In this document: positions 52,833 through 60,155 of the stretch, in pieces
How positions within the stretch are numbered: position 1 is the stretch's first letter
How the letters are laid out: every line of letters begins with the position of its first letter
Assembly: GCA_963815375.1 (NCBI GenBank)
Contig: CAWFGX010000012.1
Coordinates: forward strand, 310,001-374,000
Length of the DNA: 64,000 nt
Reading direction: 5' to 3'
DNA from: JASHPR01 sp963815375
GTDB taxonomy: Bacteria > Actinomycetota > Actinomycetes > Streptosporangiales > Streptosporangiaceae
The notes under the pieces: model-generated
What the model saw: the letters and a program-made list of their open reading frames with translations, nothing else
Database searches by the model: none
Told to the model about the DNA's origin: nothing
Program-made: the position numbers and the translations under genes

Positions 52833-53318
52833 TCACAGTTCCTTGCGCATCAGAGTGCACATTGTCTCGTAGCGTTCTGGTGATCCGTCGTCGGCTTCCT
52901 GGTCCCATGCCTCCGGCTTGCGGCCGTAGGCGACGTAGCCGAGCTTCTCATAGAGCGCGCGGGCGCGCGGATTACGCTCCTCCACGGCCAGCTCTGCCCG
53001 CAGCAGGCCTCGATCACGGATCCGCTGCTCGGAGACCTTGATGAGCAAAGTACCGATCCCGCACGACTGCAGCGCTCCGTGGACCGCCAGTTGCCACAAG
53101 GTGCCAGCGCCCGGGTTGAGCGTGTAGTCCACCCCGCCAAGTGCGACGGGCAGGCCAGACGGCGGAAAGACGGCCAGATAGTCCACCTCGCCACGCCGGG
53201 CACGTTCCAGGGTCTTACCGAGCTGGGCAACGTCCCGAGGTGACACCCACCAGGCACACGACTGCAGGTCCTCGCGGGTGAGGTCGCGGACCGTCAGCGG
53301 CACCAGAACCTCAGGCAT
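52833..53318 (-). CDS. GNAT-family N-acetyltransferase
   Basis: A 161-residue acetyltransferase. Core motifs are YLAVFPPSGLPVALGGVDYT, LWQLAVHGALQSCGIGTLLI (acetyl-CoA pyrophosphate loop, with SCGIGT in place of the common QGxGxG), AELAVEERNPRARALYEKLG and a final FMC-like MCTLMRKEL. Substrate unknown. The ATG at 53318 follows GGGAGGTGG; a GTG at 53327 lies too close to that RBS. It converges with the methyltransferase gene. Confidence 0.88.
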   Translation of the reverse strand: MPEVLVPLTVRDLTREDLQSCAWWVSPRDVAQLGKTLERARRGEVDYLAVFPPSGLPVALGGVDYTLNPGAGTLWQLAVHGALQSCGIGTLLIKVSEQRIRDRGLLRAELAVEERNPRARALYEKLGYVAYGRKPEAWDQEADDGSPERYETMCTLMRKEL

Positions 53319-53514
53319 GCGCGCCACCTCCCGTCAGGCCTGAGTCACGCTACCGCCGGGAGTTTGGCGTTGGTCAGCCTCGCCCTCTGTACACCAGAAC
53401 GCCCGGGATCGCGTCCATCAGACGCCGAGGCGGTCCGATATACGGCGTTCCGGAACTGGTGGTTCTCGTCTCGGCCAAGGCTGACTTCGGGGCGCGGGTC
53501 AAGGGGGGATCACG

Positions 53515-54849
53515 ATGGCAGTTGGGTTTCAGGCAGGGGACGTTCTGCGAGACGGGCAGTACGAGATTCAGCGGCTGCTGCGGCGCGCTCGCGACAAGGA
53601 CGTCTACTTAGCGCACGACCGCGTTCTTGGCTTTGAGGTGGCCATTGACGTGTTCTCCGGCAGTAACACGGTCATGGGGAACGGCCAGCGAGTCAGCGCC
53701 TGGGAAGCACTCGTGCTTGGCCAGCTCGGAAGTCACCCGAACATAGCGAGCGCGCAAGGTTACTGGGTTGAGAACGGGATGCCAGTCATGGCGACCCGCT
53801 TCCTGTCCGGAGGAACGCTCCGGGACCTCATCGGGCAGTCGCGGCAACTTGGCAAGCCCATCCCGGCCGAGAAAGTCCTGCGGACCTCGGCAGAGATCGC
53901 GCAAGGTTTAGCGCACATTCATGGGCGCCGCATCCTGTACCGCGATCTGCAGCCGCGCAACGTCCTCTTCGATCAGTGGGGCACAGTTCACCTGGTCGAC
54001 TTCGATACCGCGGTCCTGCTCGACGACTCCAGCATGAATGACGTGTCGGGCCGCTCATCGATCGGCTACATGGCTCCCGAGCTGATAGCGGGAGGACCCG
54101 CGGATGAGCGCGCGGACCTGTACTCGCTCGGCGCCACGATGTACGAGATGCTCACCGGCCATCCGCCCTTTACCGGAACCCGTGAGGAGATCCTGGCCGC
54201 GCACTGCAAGGGCTCACGCCCGGCTCTTGACGCCGATGACATCACCGAAGGCACGCGCGAACTGGTGCTCTGCCTGCTCGCGCCCCACCGTGAGCAGCGG
54301 CCTGCGAGTGCCGTTTTGGCAGCCGAACGCATCGAGGCTCTGGCCGCGGCCCACGCTGAAATCGGGCTGCTTCTCAAGAGCGACGAGTCAGCAACCCTCG
54401 AGTTCAAGCCGTCGTTCCGCAATACCTCCGGCTGCAGGCAGCCGAAGTATAAGAGGCCTGGTGCTGAAGGTCGGGAAGGCCTGGGGCGCAAGGTTCTCGA
54501 AACAGTGGCGGCCTTTCACAATACGTTCGGTGGCACGCTCGTCATTGGCGTAACCGATGACCGGCAGGTTATCGGTATTGAGAACGAGTTCCCGCCTGTC
54601 AGCGCTCCGCGCGACGGATGGCGCCTCGCATTCGACGACATCGTCTCGCATTATCTGGGCGCAGACGCGATGAGCTGCATCGATCTCCATCTAGAGCCGT
54701 GGGACGGCCATACGATCGCGATCGTGTCGTGCTCGCAGCGCAAAGAGCCGACGTGGATTGACGACGAGCTGTACGTCAGGCGAACTGCCTCAACCGAGAA
54801 GCTGTCCGCACGCGACGCGGTCACCTGGTGCCGCGATCAATGGGGGTAA
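53515..54849 (+). CDS. Degenerate Ser/Thr kinase fused to Schlafen-type AlbA_2 domain
   Basis: A 444-residue two-domain protein. Residues 15 to about 275 have a protein kinase fold (GQYEIQRLL, VYLAHDRVLG, SHPNIASAQGYWVENGMPV, GYMAPELIAGG, ERADLYSLGATMYEMLTGHP), but the VAIK lysine is aspartate (VAID, 42-45), the glycine loop is RRARDKD, HRDLK is YRDLQ (about 142-146) and DFG is DFD (about 162-164). Residues about 285-444 form an AlbA_2/Schlafen domain: ESATLEFKPSFR, VAAFHNTFGGTLVIGVTDDR and DELYVRRTAS. Likely a pseudokinase sensor coupled to a nucleic-acid-acting domain. I know of no characterised protein with this fusion. Confidence 0.85.
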   Translation: MAVGFQAGDVLRDGQYEIQRLLRRARDKDVYLAHDRVLGFEVAIDVFSGSNTVMGNGQRVSAWEALVLGQLGSHPNIASAQGYWVENGMPVMATRFLSGGTLRDLIGQSRQLGKPIPAEKVLRTSAEIAQGLAHIHGRRILYRDLQPRNVLFDQWGTVHLVDFDTAVLLDDSSMNDVSGRSSIGYMAPELIAGGPADERADLYSLGATMYEMLTGHPPFTGTREEILAAHCKGSRPALDADDITEGTRELVLCLLAPHREQRPASAVLAAERIEALAAAHAEIGLLLKSDESATLEFKPSFRNTSGCRQPKYKRPGAEGREGLGRKVLETVAAFHNTFGGTLVIGVTDDRQVIGIENEFPPVSAPRDGWRLAFDDIVSHYLGADAMSCIDLHLEPWDGHTIAIVSCSQRKEPTWIDDELYVRRTASTEKLSARDAVTWCRDQWG

Positions 54850-55248
54850 CAGGATCGCGGCGGCCTGGGCTGGGGACTGCCCGCGGCCATCGGCCTGCAG
54901 CTAGGCGACCCGTCGAGGCGCGTGGTGGCGCTGCTTGGCGACGGCTCAGTGCATTACTCGGTCAGCGGGCTGTGGACCGCCGCCCAGCACAACATTCCGG
55001 TCGTCTTCGTCGTCGCGCACAACAGCGAATACGCGGCGCTGAAAGAGTTCAGCCGGTTCATGCACGCGCCGGACGCGCCCGGTATGGAGCTGCCCGGCAT
55101 GGACATCCCCGGGATCGCCGCGTCCTACGGAGTCGAGTCCGAGCGCGTGAAGTCGCTCCCCGACCTCACCCGCGCCGTCAAGGTCGGGCTCTCATCCGAC
55201 AAACCGCACCTCGTCGAGATCAGCCAGCGCCGCCTCGCCGATTCCTGA
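54850..55248 (+). pseudogene. 3' fragment of a TPP-dependent enzyme (benzoylformate decarboxylase-like)
   Basis: Reading on from the kinase stop, in the same frame, GGLGWGLPAAIGLQLGDPSR, VVALLGDGSVHYSVSGLWTA and AQHNIPVVFVVAHNSEYAAL match the C-terminal TPP domain of benzoylformate decarboxylase-type enzymes, with the GDGS and downstream Asn of the TPP motif. About 400 N-terminal residues are missing; homology starts within 15 bp of the kinase stop. An internal GTG (54922) could give a 108-residue product, but it would not be an enzyme. Confidence 0.85.
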
Positions 55249-55354
55249 GCGGTCCGCACAGCACCCAAGACCAGCCGGCCCGCTGCCAGGTCCGGCCACG
55301 CCGTTATGCCTGCCGCGGCGAGGCACCGCGATCAGCCGTCAGTACGGCGCGGCC

Positions 55355-55588
55355 CTGAGCGATCGCGAGGTCGAGCAGGCCAGGGAAGCGCGCCACGCTG
55401 ACGTTCTGTCCAGCTTCTACGTCGTCATCCACCTCGGGGTTGGCTTGCCAGTGGTCGGCGTGGGCTTCCTCGCGACCGTGATCGGCCTGCTCCCGGTAGT
55501 GCAGTGGTTCGCCGCCGTCACCGCCCTGATCTCGCTCGCAGCGCTGGCGGTCCTCGCCTGGCCGGGCCGAACCGCCAGTCCACGGTGA
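55355..55588 (+). pseudogene. C-terminal fragment of an MFS transporter
   Basis: An open frame ending in TGA at 55586-55588 encodes DVLSSFYVVIHLGVGLPVVG, VGFLATVIGLLPVVQWFAAV and TALISLAALAVLAWPGR, the last two or three membrane segments of an MFS permease. Nothing upstream belongs to it, because the preceding bases are the TPP-enzyme tail and unrelated sequence. No start codon with RBS. Confidence 0.7.
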
Positions 55589-55716
55589 CGTGACTCATAA
55601 ACGCAGGCAGCGACCCTTCCCGGGTGCCCTATATGCTCCCGCCCCGTTTACCCTGAGAGGCCGGCCCTGCTGCCGCTAGGCTTGGGGCGTGGCCACCGCC
55701 CACGCCGTCTTTGCTG

Positions 55717-56697
55717 ATGGGCAAACCTGCCGTGTCTGAGCCGGCCGCGATCGCTGCACAGCTTGAGGAGCCGGGCGCTGCGCATCTGCTGGCCGAGACC
55801 GCGGCACACGACGTCGTCCTCGGCATCGACGCGGGCAGCACTAGGACGCGGGCCAGGGCCGTGCGGAACGGCGATGTCGTTCATGAGGGAACCGGAGGAC
55901 CGGGGAACCCGCTCTCGGCCGCGAACCAGACCCTGGAGGCCAGCTTTCAGACTGCGCTGGCGGGCTGCCCTGATGCCGCGCAGGTGTGTGCCTGCGTCGC
56001 CGGCACCGAAGGACCGGAGCAGCGGGCCCAGATCGCCGGCCTGCTGGCCCGTCACTTCCCGGACGCCCAGATCAGCGTCCTGCCCGACTACGTCGGGGCG
56101 TTCCATGCCGCTCCCGAGGGCACCGACGTCAGCGTCATCGCAGGCACTGGGACGATCATCTGCAGCCGGGCACCCGACGGCCGCTACGCCGTCAGCGGCG
56201 GGCTCGGCTGGATCCTCAGCGACCACGGCTCCGCCGCGCGCCTGGGCCAGGCTGCTCTGGAGCACGTCGTCAACGGCCCGGCACCGGTCCGGTCGTCTGT
56301 CGTCACGGCGCTCGTCCAGACCTTTGGAACCAGCGACCCGCGGCTGATCGCCCACGCGGTCAATTCCTCACCTCACCCCGCCCATCTGCTCGCGGGCGCC
56401 GCCCCGCTCCTGACTTCAGCCGCCGAGCAGGGCGCCGCATGGGCAATCCGGTGGCTTGACACTGAGATGGCTGAGCTCGCGGCGACCGCCACACATCACA
56501 TCAAGCAGAACGTCAGCCAGCCCGGCACCGTGCACATGGCCCTCAGCGGCGGTGTCTGGGAAAGCCCGGCGTGTGTCAAGTCGTTCGCCAGCGCGATCAG
56601 CCGGGTGTCCAGCCGTCCGGTTGACGTGGCACGGGCGCCCAGCGATCCGATCGAGGGGGCAGTCCGGCTCGCCCAGCACACAATGGCCCGGGCCTGA
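55717..56697 (+). CDS. BadF/BadG/BcrA/BcrD-type ATPase, probable N-acetylglucosamine kinase
   Basis: A 326-residue member of the ASKHA sugar kinase-like family. PHOSPHATE-1 is VVLGIDAGSTRTRARAV, followed by LPDYVGAFHAAPEG (the conserved acidic motif), VSVIAGTGTIICSRAPDGR, GGLGWILSDHGSAARLGQAA and the adenosine motif HMALSGGVWESP. In actinobacteria such genes usually encode N-acetylglucosamine or related amino-sugar kinases. The start is uncertain because no clear RBS precedes the ATG at 55717. It does not form a visible operon. Confidence 0.85.
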   Translation: MGKPAVSEPAAIAAQLEEPGAAHLLAETAAHDVVLGIDAGSTRTRARAVRNGDVVHEGTGGPGNPLSAANQTLEASFQTALAGCPDAAQVCACVAGTEGPEQRAQIAGLLARHFPDAQISVLPDYVGAFHAAPEGTDVSVIAGTGTIICSRAPDGRYAVSGGLGWILSDHGSAARLGQAALEHVVNGPAPVRSSVVTALVQTFGTSDPRLIAHAVNSSPHPAHLLAGAAPLLTSAAEQGAAWAIRWLDTEMAELAATATHHIKQNVSQPGTVHMALSGGVWESPACVKSFASAISRVSSRPVDVARAPSDPIEGAVRLAQHTMARA

Positions 56698-56950
56698 CCG
56701 CAGCCACAGTTCGCCCTCGTCAGGCCTGGCGTGGGGCTCCTGCTGCGGTTGCAGGGCAGCGGGAGGCCGGTCGCGGGGCCCGCGCTGCGGCAACAGCAAC
56801 AGTCCCGCGCCCACGACACTCTTCGCGCGCACCTTCGCCTTATGGCCTGCCAGGAAATGTCGGACCTCGCCTTTACGGTGGCGGCATAACGCACACCGCT
56901 GACGGTCACAGGAGCCGTCGGGGTGATCTGTGCGTTCATGGGAGGCAGGC

Positions 56951-57484
56951 ATGACCGAGCACAGGGCAGACGACCGCACCGCGCGAGGTGACCGCTTAGC
57001 CGAGGTGCTGCTGCCGTACTGCATCCGCGAGTTCGAGTCCGACGACGGCCCCGATCACGAGATCGGGTGGTGGTTCAGGGACGCTCCGCCCGCCGTCGCC
57101 CGGGAGGCGCTCACTCTGGTCCGCCAGTACCCCGGTGAGCGGCCTAACGATCAGCCACCCGAGGAGTGGCTAGTCGATCAGGCAGAAAAGCGCGAAGGCC
57201 TTCTGGCTGGCTTCGTCGCGCCCAAAGGACCGTTCAGCCCGCGGATGCGGGTGGACGCGATCGTCGTCCCGTGCGCCCAGGCCGAGGACCTGGCCGGCGA
57301 GATCGCCCGGCTATGGCCGGTCGCCGAGGGCGGCACAGCCCTCGATCTGGCCCTTGTGGAGGGCCTCGCCACCGTCGATGCCACACGTCGCCTGTGGCAG
57401 GCAGGCGGTTCTGATTTCGCGCCTGGGCAGCCGGACAACGGTGACTGGCTAGGCGCCGCGTTCTGCAGCTTCTGGTGGGACTGA
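56951..57484 (+). CDS. Hypothetical protein
   Basis: A 177-residue acidic soluble protein: LAEVLLPYCIREFESDDGPD, EIGWWFRDAPPAVAREALTL, WLVDQAEKREGLLAGFVAPK, RMRVDAIVVPCAQAEDLAGE and a final GDWLGAAFCSFWWD. I recognise no domain. The ATG at 56951 follows GGGAGGCAGGC. No operon partner is evident. Confidence 0.7.
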   Translation: MTEHRADDRTARGDRLAEVLLPYCIREFESDDGPDHEIGWWFRDAPPAVAREALTLVRQYPGERPNDQPPEEWLVDQAEKREGLLAGFVAPKGPFSPRMRVDAIVVPCAQAEDLAGEIARLWPVAEGGTALDLALVEGLATVDATRRLWQAGGSDFAPGQPDNGDWLGAAFCSFWWD

Positions 57485-57556
57485 CGCGATCCCTGGGCCG
57501 CCCGAGTCCCGCATTCATCGAGGCAGTCGGGTGACGGGACGGCCGGGTCGCAGGAC

Positions 57557-58687
57557 CTATGAGTCGGCTGGATCGAGCCACTCGACCCACTGACCAGACG
57601 GGTGCGCACGGGCCAGGAGGCGCGCGAACTCCGCTCCGGCCGCGAACGTGCGCTCGCCGAGAACCGCGAATACCCCGTTGCGCTGGTATTCGGAGACCAG
57701 CCAGTCCGGCAGCGCCAGGCCCTGCACGCTGTCCCGCCCTGCGGGGCCGAGCGGGACCAGTGGGTCCAGCGACAGCCACGTCACCGGCCGCGTCCTGGCG
57801 GCATCCGCAAGTACCCCGATCAGCTTCGCGCGCTGCACCGGCGGCAGGAATACAGCCAGGAACGCGTCGGTGACGAGCAGCGGCAGACCTGGCGGCAGGC
57901 TGGCTATCACGTCAGGCAGCGCGCTGACCGCGTCACCGGTCACGATTGGCGCGGGAGTGGCCTTAGTCACCTCGACCGCCACCGCGAGCCGGGTCAGCGC
58001 CGAGGCCTCAGGTGGTGCGCATGACTGCAGCCAGGCGACGGTCTCCGGGTCCTCCAGGTCCACCGGATCGGCCTCAATCCCCGCGCGGCTGGCGATCGGT
58101 GGCAGCGCGGGGCGTGGCACCCGGTACCGGCCGCGCATCTGGCAGGTTAGCGTCAGTGCCGCGTCCGGCGGCCCGGTGGAGGTCCCGTCGATCGCGTACC
58201 GGTACCGGTCAAGCTGCAACCCGAGACCGGCGCCAGTGCCGAGGTCCACCAGCGCGACTGGCGCGGCCCGGTCCCTGCGAGCAGCCGCGATCCCCAGTGC
58301 CATCTGGGTGCACCGCGCTACCTCGTTCATCTGATACCGGTGGCACTGACACAGCGCGGTGAGCTCGGCGAGATGACCGGACACGAAGTCGCGTGCTGCC
58401 GCGTCGAACCCGGGCCCGAACGCGGGCTGCGGCCTGCCAGGTTCCGGGAAATAATGAGCGAGCGGCTGGGGCTGGTCGCGCCGGACCAGGAAACAGATGG
58501 CCGCACTGGCGAGCATTGCCGGGAGCCGGTCAGCGGGCGCACTGGCGAGTGCGCCGAGCAGTTCCTCGTGCCCGGCGATGAGCCGGAACAGGGCTGCGGT
58601 CAGCTGCCACGACTCGGGCGCGCCTGGCGGCGACCAGCCGACCGCGACCTCAAGCGCCTGAGCCCGGATCTCACTCTCCGCGGACAT
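57557..58687 (-). CDS. DUF2332 family protein
   Basis: A 376-residue protein of the actinobacterial DUF2332 family, a SAM-methyltransferase-like fold without assigned activity. Landmarks are the helical N-terminus with LFRLIAGHEELLGALASAPA, HLAELTALCQCHRYQMNEVA, VALVDLGTGAGLGLQLDRYR, RAGIEADPVDLEDPETVAWL and LLVTDAFLAVFLPPVQRAKL. Its ATG overlaps the stop of an upstream short PNPOx-like ORF by one base (TGATG), indicating coupling. Confidence 0.85.
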   Translation of the reverse strand: MSAESEIRAQALEVAVGWSPPGAPESWQLTAALFRLIAGHEELLGALASAPADRLPAMLASAAICFLVRRDQPQPLAHYFPEPGRPQPAFGPGFDAAARDFVSGHLAELTALCQCHRYQMNEVARCTQMALGIAAARRDRAAPVALVDLGTGAGLGLQLDRYRYAIDGTSTGPPDAALTLTCQMRGRYRVPRPALPPIASRAGIEADPVDLEDPETVAWLQSCAPPEASALTRLAVAVEVTKATPAPIVTGDAVSALPDVIASLPPGLPLLVTDAFLAVFLPPVQRAKLIGVLADAARTRPVTWLSLDPLVPLGPAGRDSVQGLALPDWLVSEYQRNGVFAVLGERTFAAGAEFARLLARAHPSGQWVEWLDPADS

Positions 58688-58839
58688 CAGCCCACCAGGT
58701 GGCGGGCGTCATACACGCGGATCGATCCCTTGGGTGACAAATTGGCCGACCCGTCGATGCAGGTGGTTGCCACAAAGCCCAGCGCGGCGTGCTCGACAAT
58801 GGCCCGCATGTCATCGGTGATCATCGGTTCGCTAGTCAT
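58687..58839 (-). pseudogene. Truncated PNPOx-like (pyridoxamine oxidase family) ORF, 50 aa
   Basis: ATG at 58839 to TGA at 58687-58689 encodes MTSEPMITDDMRAIVEHAAL, GFVATTCIDGSANLSPKGSI and RVYDARHLVG. The GFVATxCxDGxxNLSPKGxIRV pattern is the N-terminal strand pair of flavin-binding pyridoxamine 5'-phosphate oxidase-like proteins, which normally run 130 residues or more. Here the frame ends after about 50. It is coupled to the DUF2332 gene, so a reduced but translated leader is possible. Confidence 0.6.
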
Positions 58840-58999
58840 AGCCCAGTTGCACGCTCGCACGAGCGCAGAGGAGCCGCATCACCCCGGCAGGGTGAGGTCT
58901 CATTGCCCAAGCCAGCCAACGACTGAACTGTGCCAACTCGGTGTCGACTACCGGCTCCCGCGCCGCCGTTCCGCCGGCGTTTGTGCTCTCCGCAGGTCT

Positions 59000-59028
59000 T
59001 GACACGACAGTGGGCTCATGATTACGTA
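59000..59028 (+). promoter_or_regulatory. Promoter of the LacI-GH39-ABC operon
   Basis: TTGACA at 59000-59005 with TTACGT at 59023-59028 (17-bp spacer) or TACGTA (18 bp). The first LacI-type operator starts at the -10, so the promoter is directly repressible. Confidence 0.6.
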
Positions 59029-59071
59029 AGCGCTTAACTAACGTAAGCGCTTAACCTGAGCAACCGCTTAC
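59028..59071. promoter_or_regulatory. Three phased LacI-type operators
   Basis: TAAGCGCTTA occurs at 59028-59037 and 59045-59054, both inside ACGTAAGCGCTTAAC, and a third imperfect copy CAACCGCTTA at 59062-59071. All start 17 bp apart. The central CG palindrome is typical of LacI-family operators. Position between promoter and lacI-type gene implies autoregulation of the whole operon. Confidence 0.85.
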
Positions 59072-59093
59072 CTACCGGACATCGAGGTCCTTC

Positions 59094-60155
59094 GTGCCAG
59101 ACCGGTCGACGATCTACGAGGTCGCCAAGCGCAGCGGCGTATCGACGGCGACGGTGTCGCGGGTCATGGTCGATGGCAAGGGGTTCTCTGAGGCCACAAG
59201 GGTTCGGGTGCTGGCCGCGGCCGCAGAGCTGGGCTGGGTGCCCAGCGGGTCCGCACGCGGCCTGGCCTCGCGGCGCGCCGGGATCGTCGGGCTGCTGTTC
59301 CCCGATCTGGGCCAGTCGGGAGCGGCCGAGGAGACGTCCCCGCTCTACGTGGACCAGGTGATCCGCGGCGCGGAGCGGGCGGCGACGGCTGCTGGCGACG
59401 CTGTGCTGATCGCGGCGACGCAGACCGAATCGGGCCGGGAACTCGCGTTCTCGGTCGCTGGCAAGGTCGACGGCCTGGTCGTGATGGCGCGCAGCCTGCC
59501 CGACGACGACATCGCGGCGATCTCGCGCAGCGTGCCCGTCGTTGTCCTGGCCAACAGCCGCGTCGGTGGCGGTCTGGACTTCATCGGCGCCGACAACGTC
59601 GGCGGGTCCCGCAAGATAACTGAACATCTGCTGGCCGCGCACGGCCATACCGACCTGGCATTCATCGCCGGCCCCGCAGACTCACCCGACTCAGATGAAC
59701 GCTTCGCCGGGTTCTGCGACGCCCTGAGCGAGGCCGGCCTTCCGGCTCCAGGGGCGCCGGCCGGAATGGGCGAGTTTACCGAGGCAGGAGGCTGGAAAGC
59801 AGTGCATGCCATGCTGGCCGACGAGCGCCGCCCGCGGGCGATCGTGTGCGGCAACGACGAGATGGCAATCGGGGCGCTCGCCGCTCTGCGGTCGGCACGG
59901 CTTCGCGTGCCCGGCGATGTAGCCGTCACCGGGTTCGACGACATCGTCGCCACGCAGCACGTGCGGCCCGCACTCAGCACGGTCCGCCAGCCCATGCGCG
60001 AGCTGGGCGAGCAGTCGGTCCGGGTGCTGTTCGACCGCATCGCCGACCCAGCCGCGCCACGGAACTCTGTCGTCCTCCCCACCGAACTTGTGATCCGCGG
60101 CAGCTGCGGCTGCCGGACCCGGGCCAGGACCGCGAGCCAGCGGAGCCAGTCATGA
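59094..60155 (+). CDS. LacI-family transcriptional regulator
   Basis: A 353-residue repressor. The HTH and hinge are visible as TIYEVAKRSGVSTATVSRVM, FSEATRVRVLAAAAELGWVP and SGSARGLASRRAGIVGLLFP; the periplasmic-binding-protein-like core has GRELAFSVAGKVDGLVVMAR, GADNVGGSRKITEHLLAAHG, CGNDEMAIGALAALRSARLR and VTGFDDIVATQHVRPALSTV. GTG start. It overlaps the GH39 gene by 4 nt (ATGA) and sits right behind the operators, so it probably represses its own operon until a sugar ligand derived from the GH39 substrate binds. Confidence 0.94.
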   Translation: MPDRSTIYEVAKRSGVSTATVSRVMVDGKGFSEATRVRVLAAAAELGWVPSGSARGLASRRAGIVGLLFPDLGQSGAAEETSPLYVDQVIRGAERAATAAGDAVLIAATQTESGRELAFSVAGKVDGLVVMARSLPDDDIAAISRSVPVVVLANSRVGGGLDFIGADNVGGSRKITEHLLAAHGHTDLAFIAGPADSPDSDERFAGFCDALSEAGLPAPGAPAGMGEFTEAGGWKAVHAMLADERRPRAIVCGNDEMAIGALAALRSARLRVPGDVAVTGFDDIVATQHVRPALSTVRQPMRELGEQSVRVLFDRIADPAAPRNSVVLPTELVIRGSCGCRTRARTASQRSQS

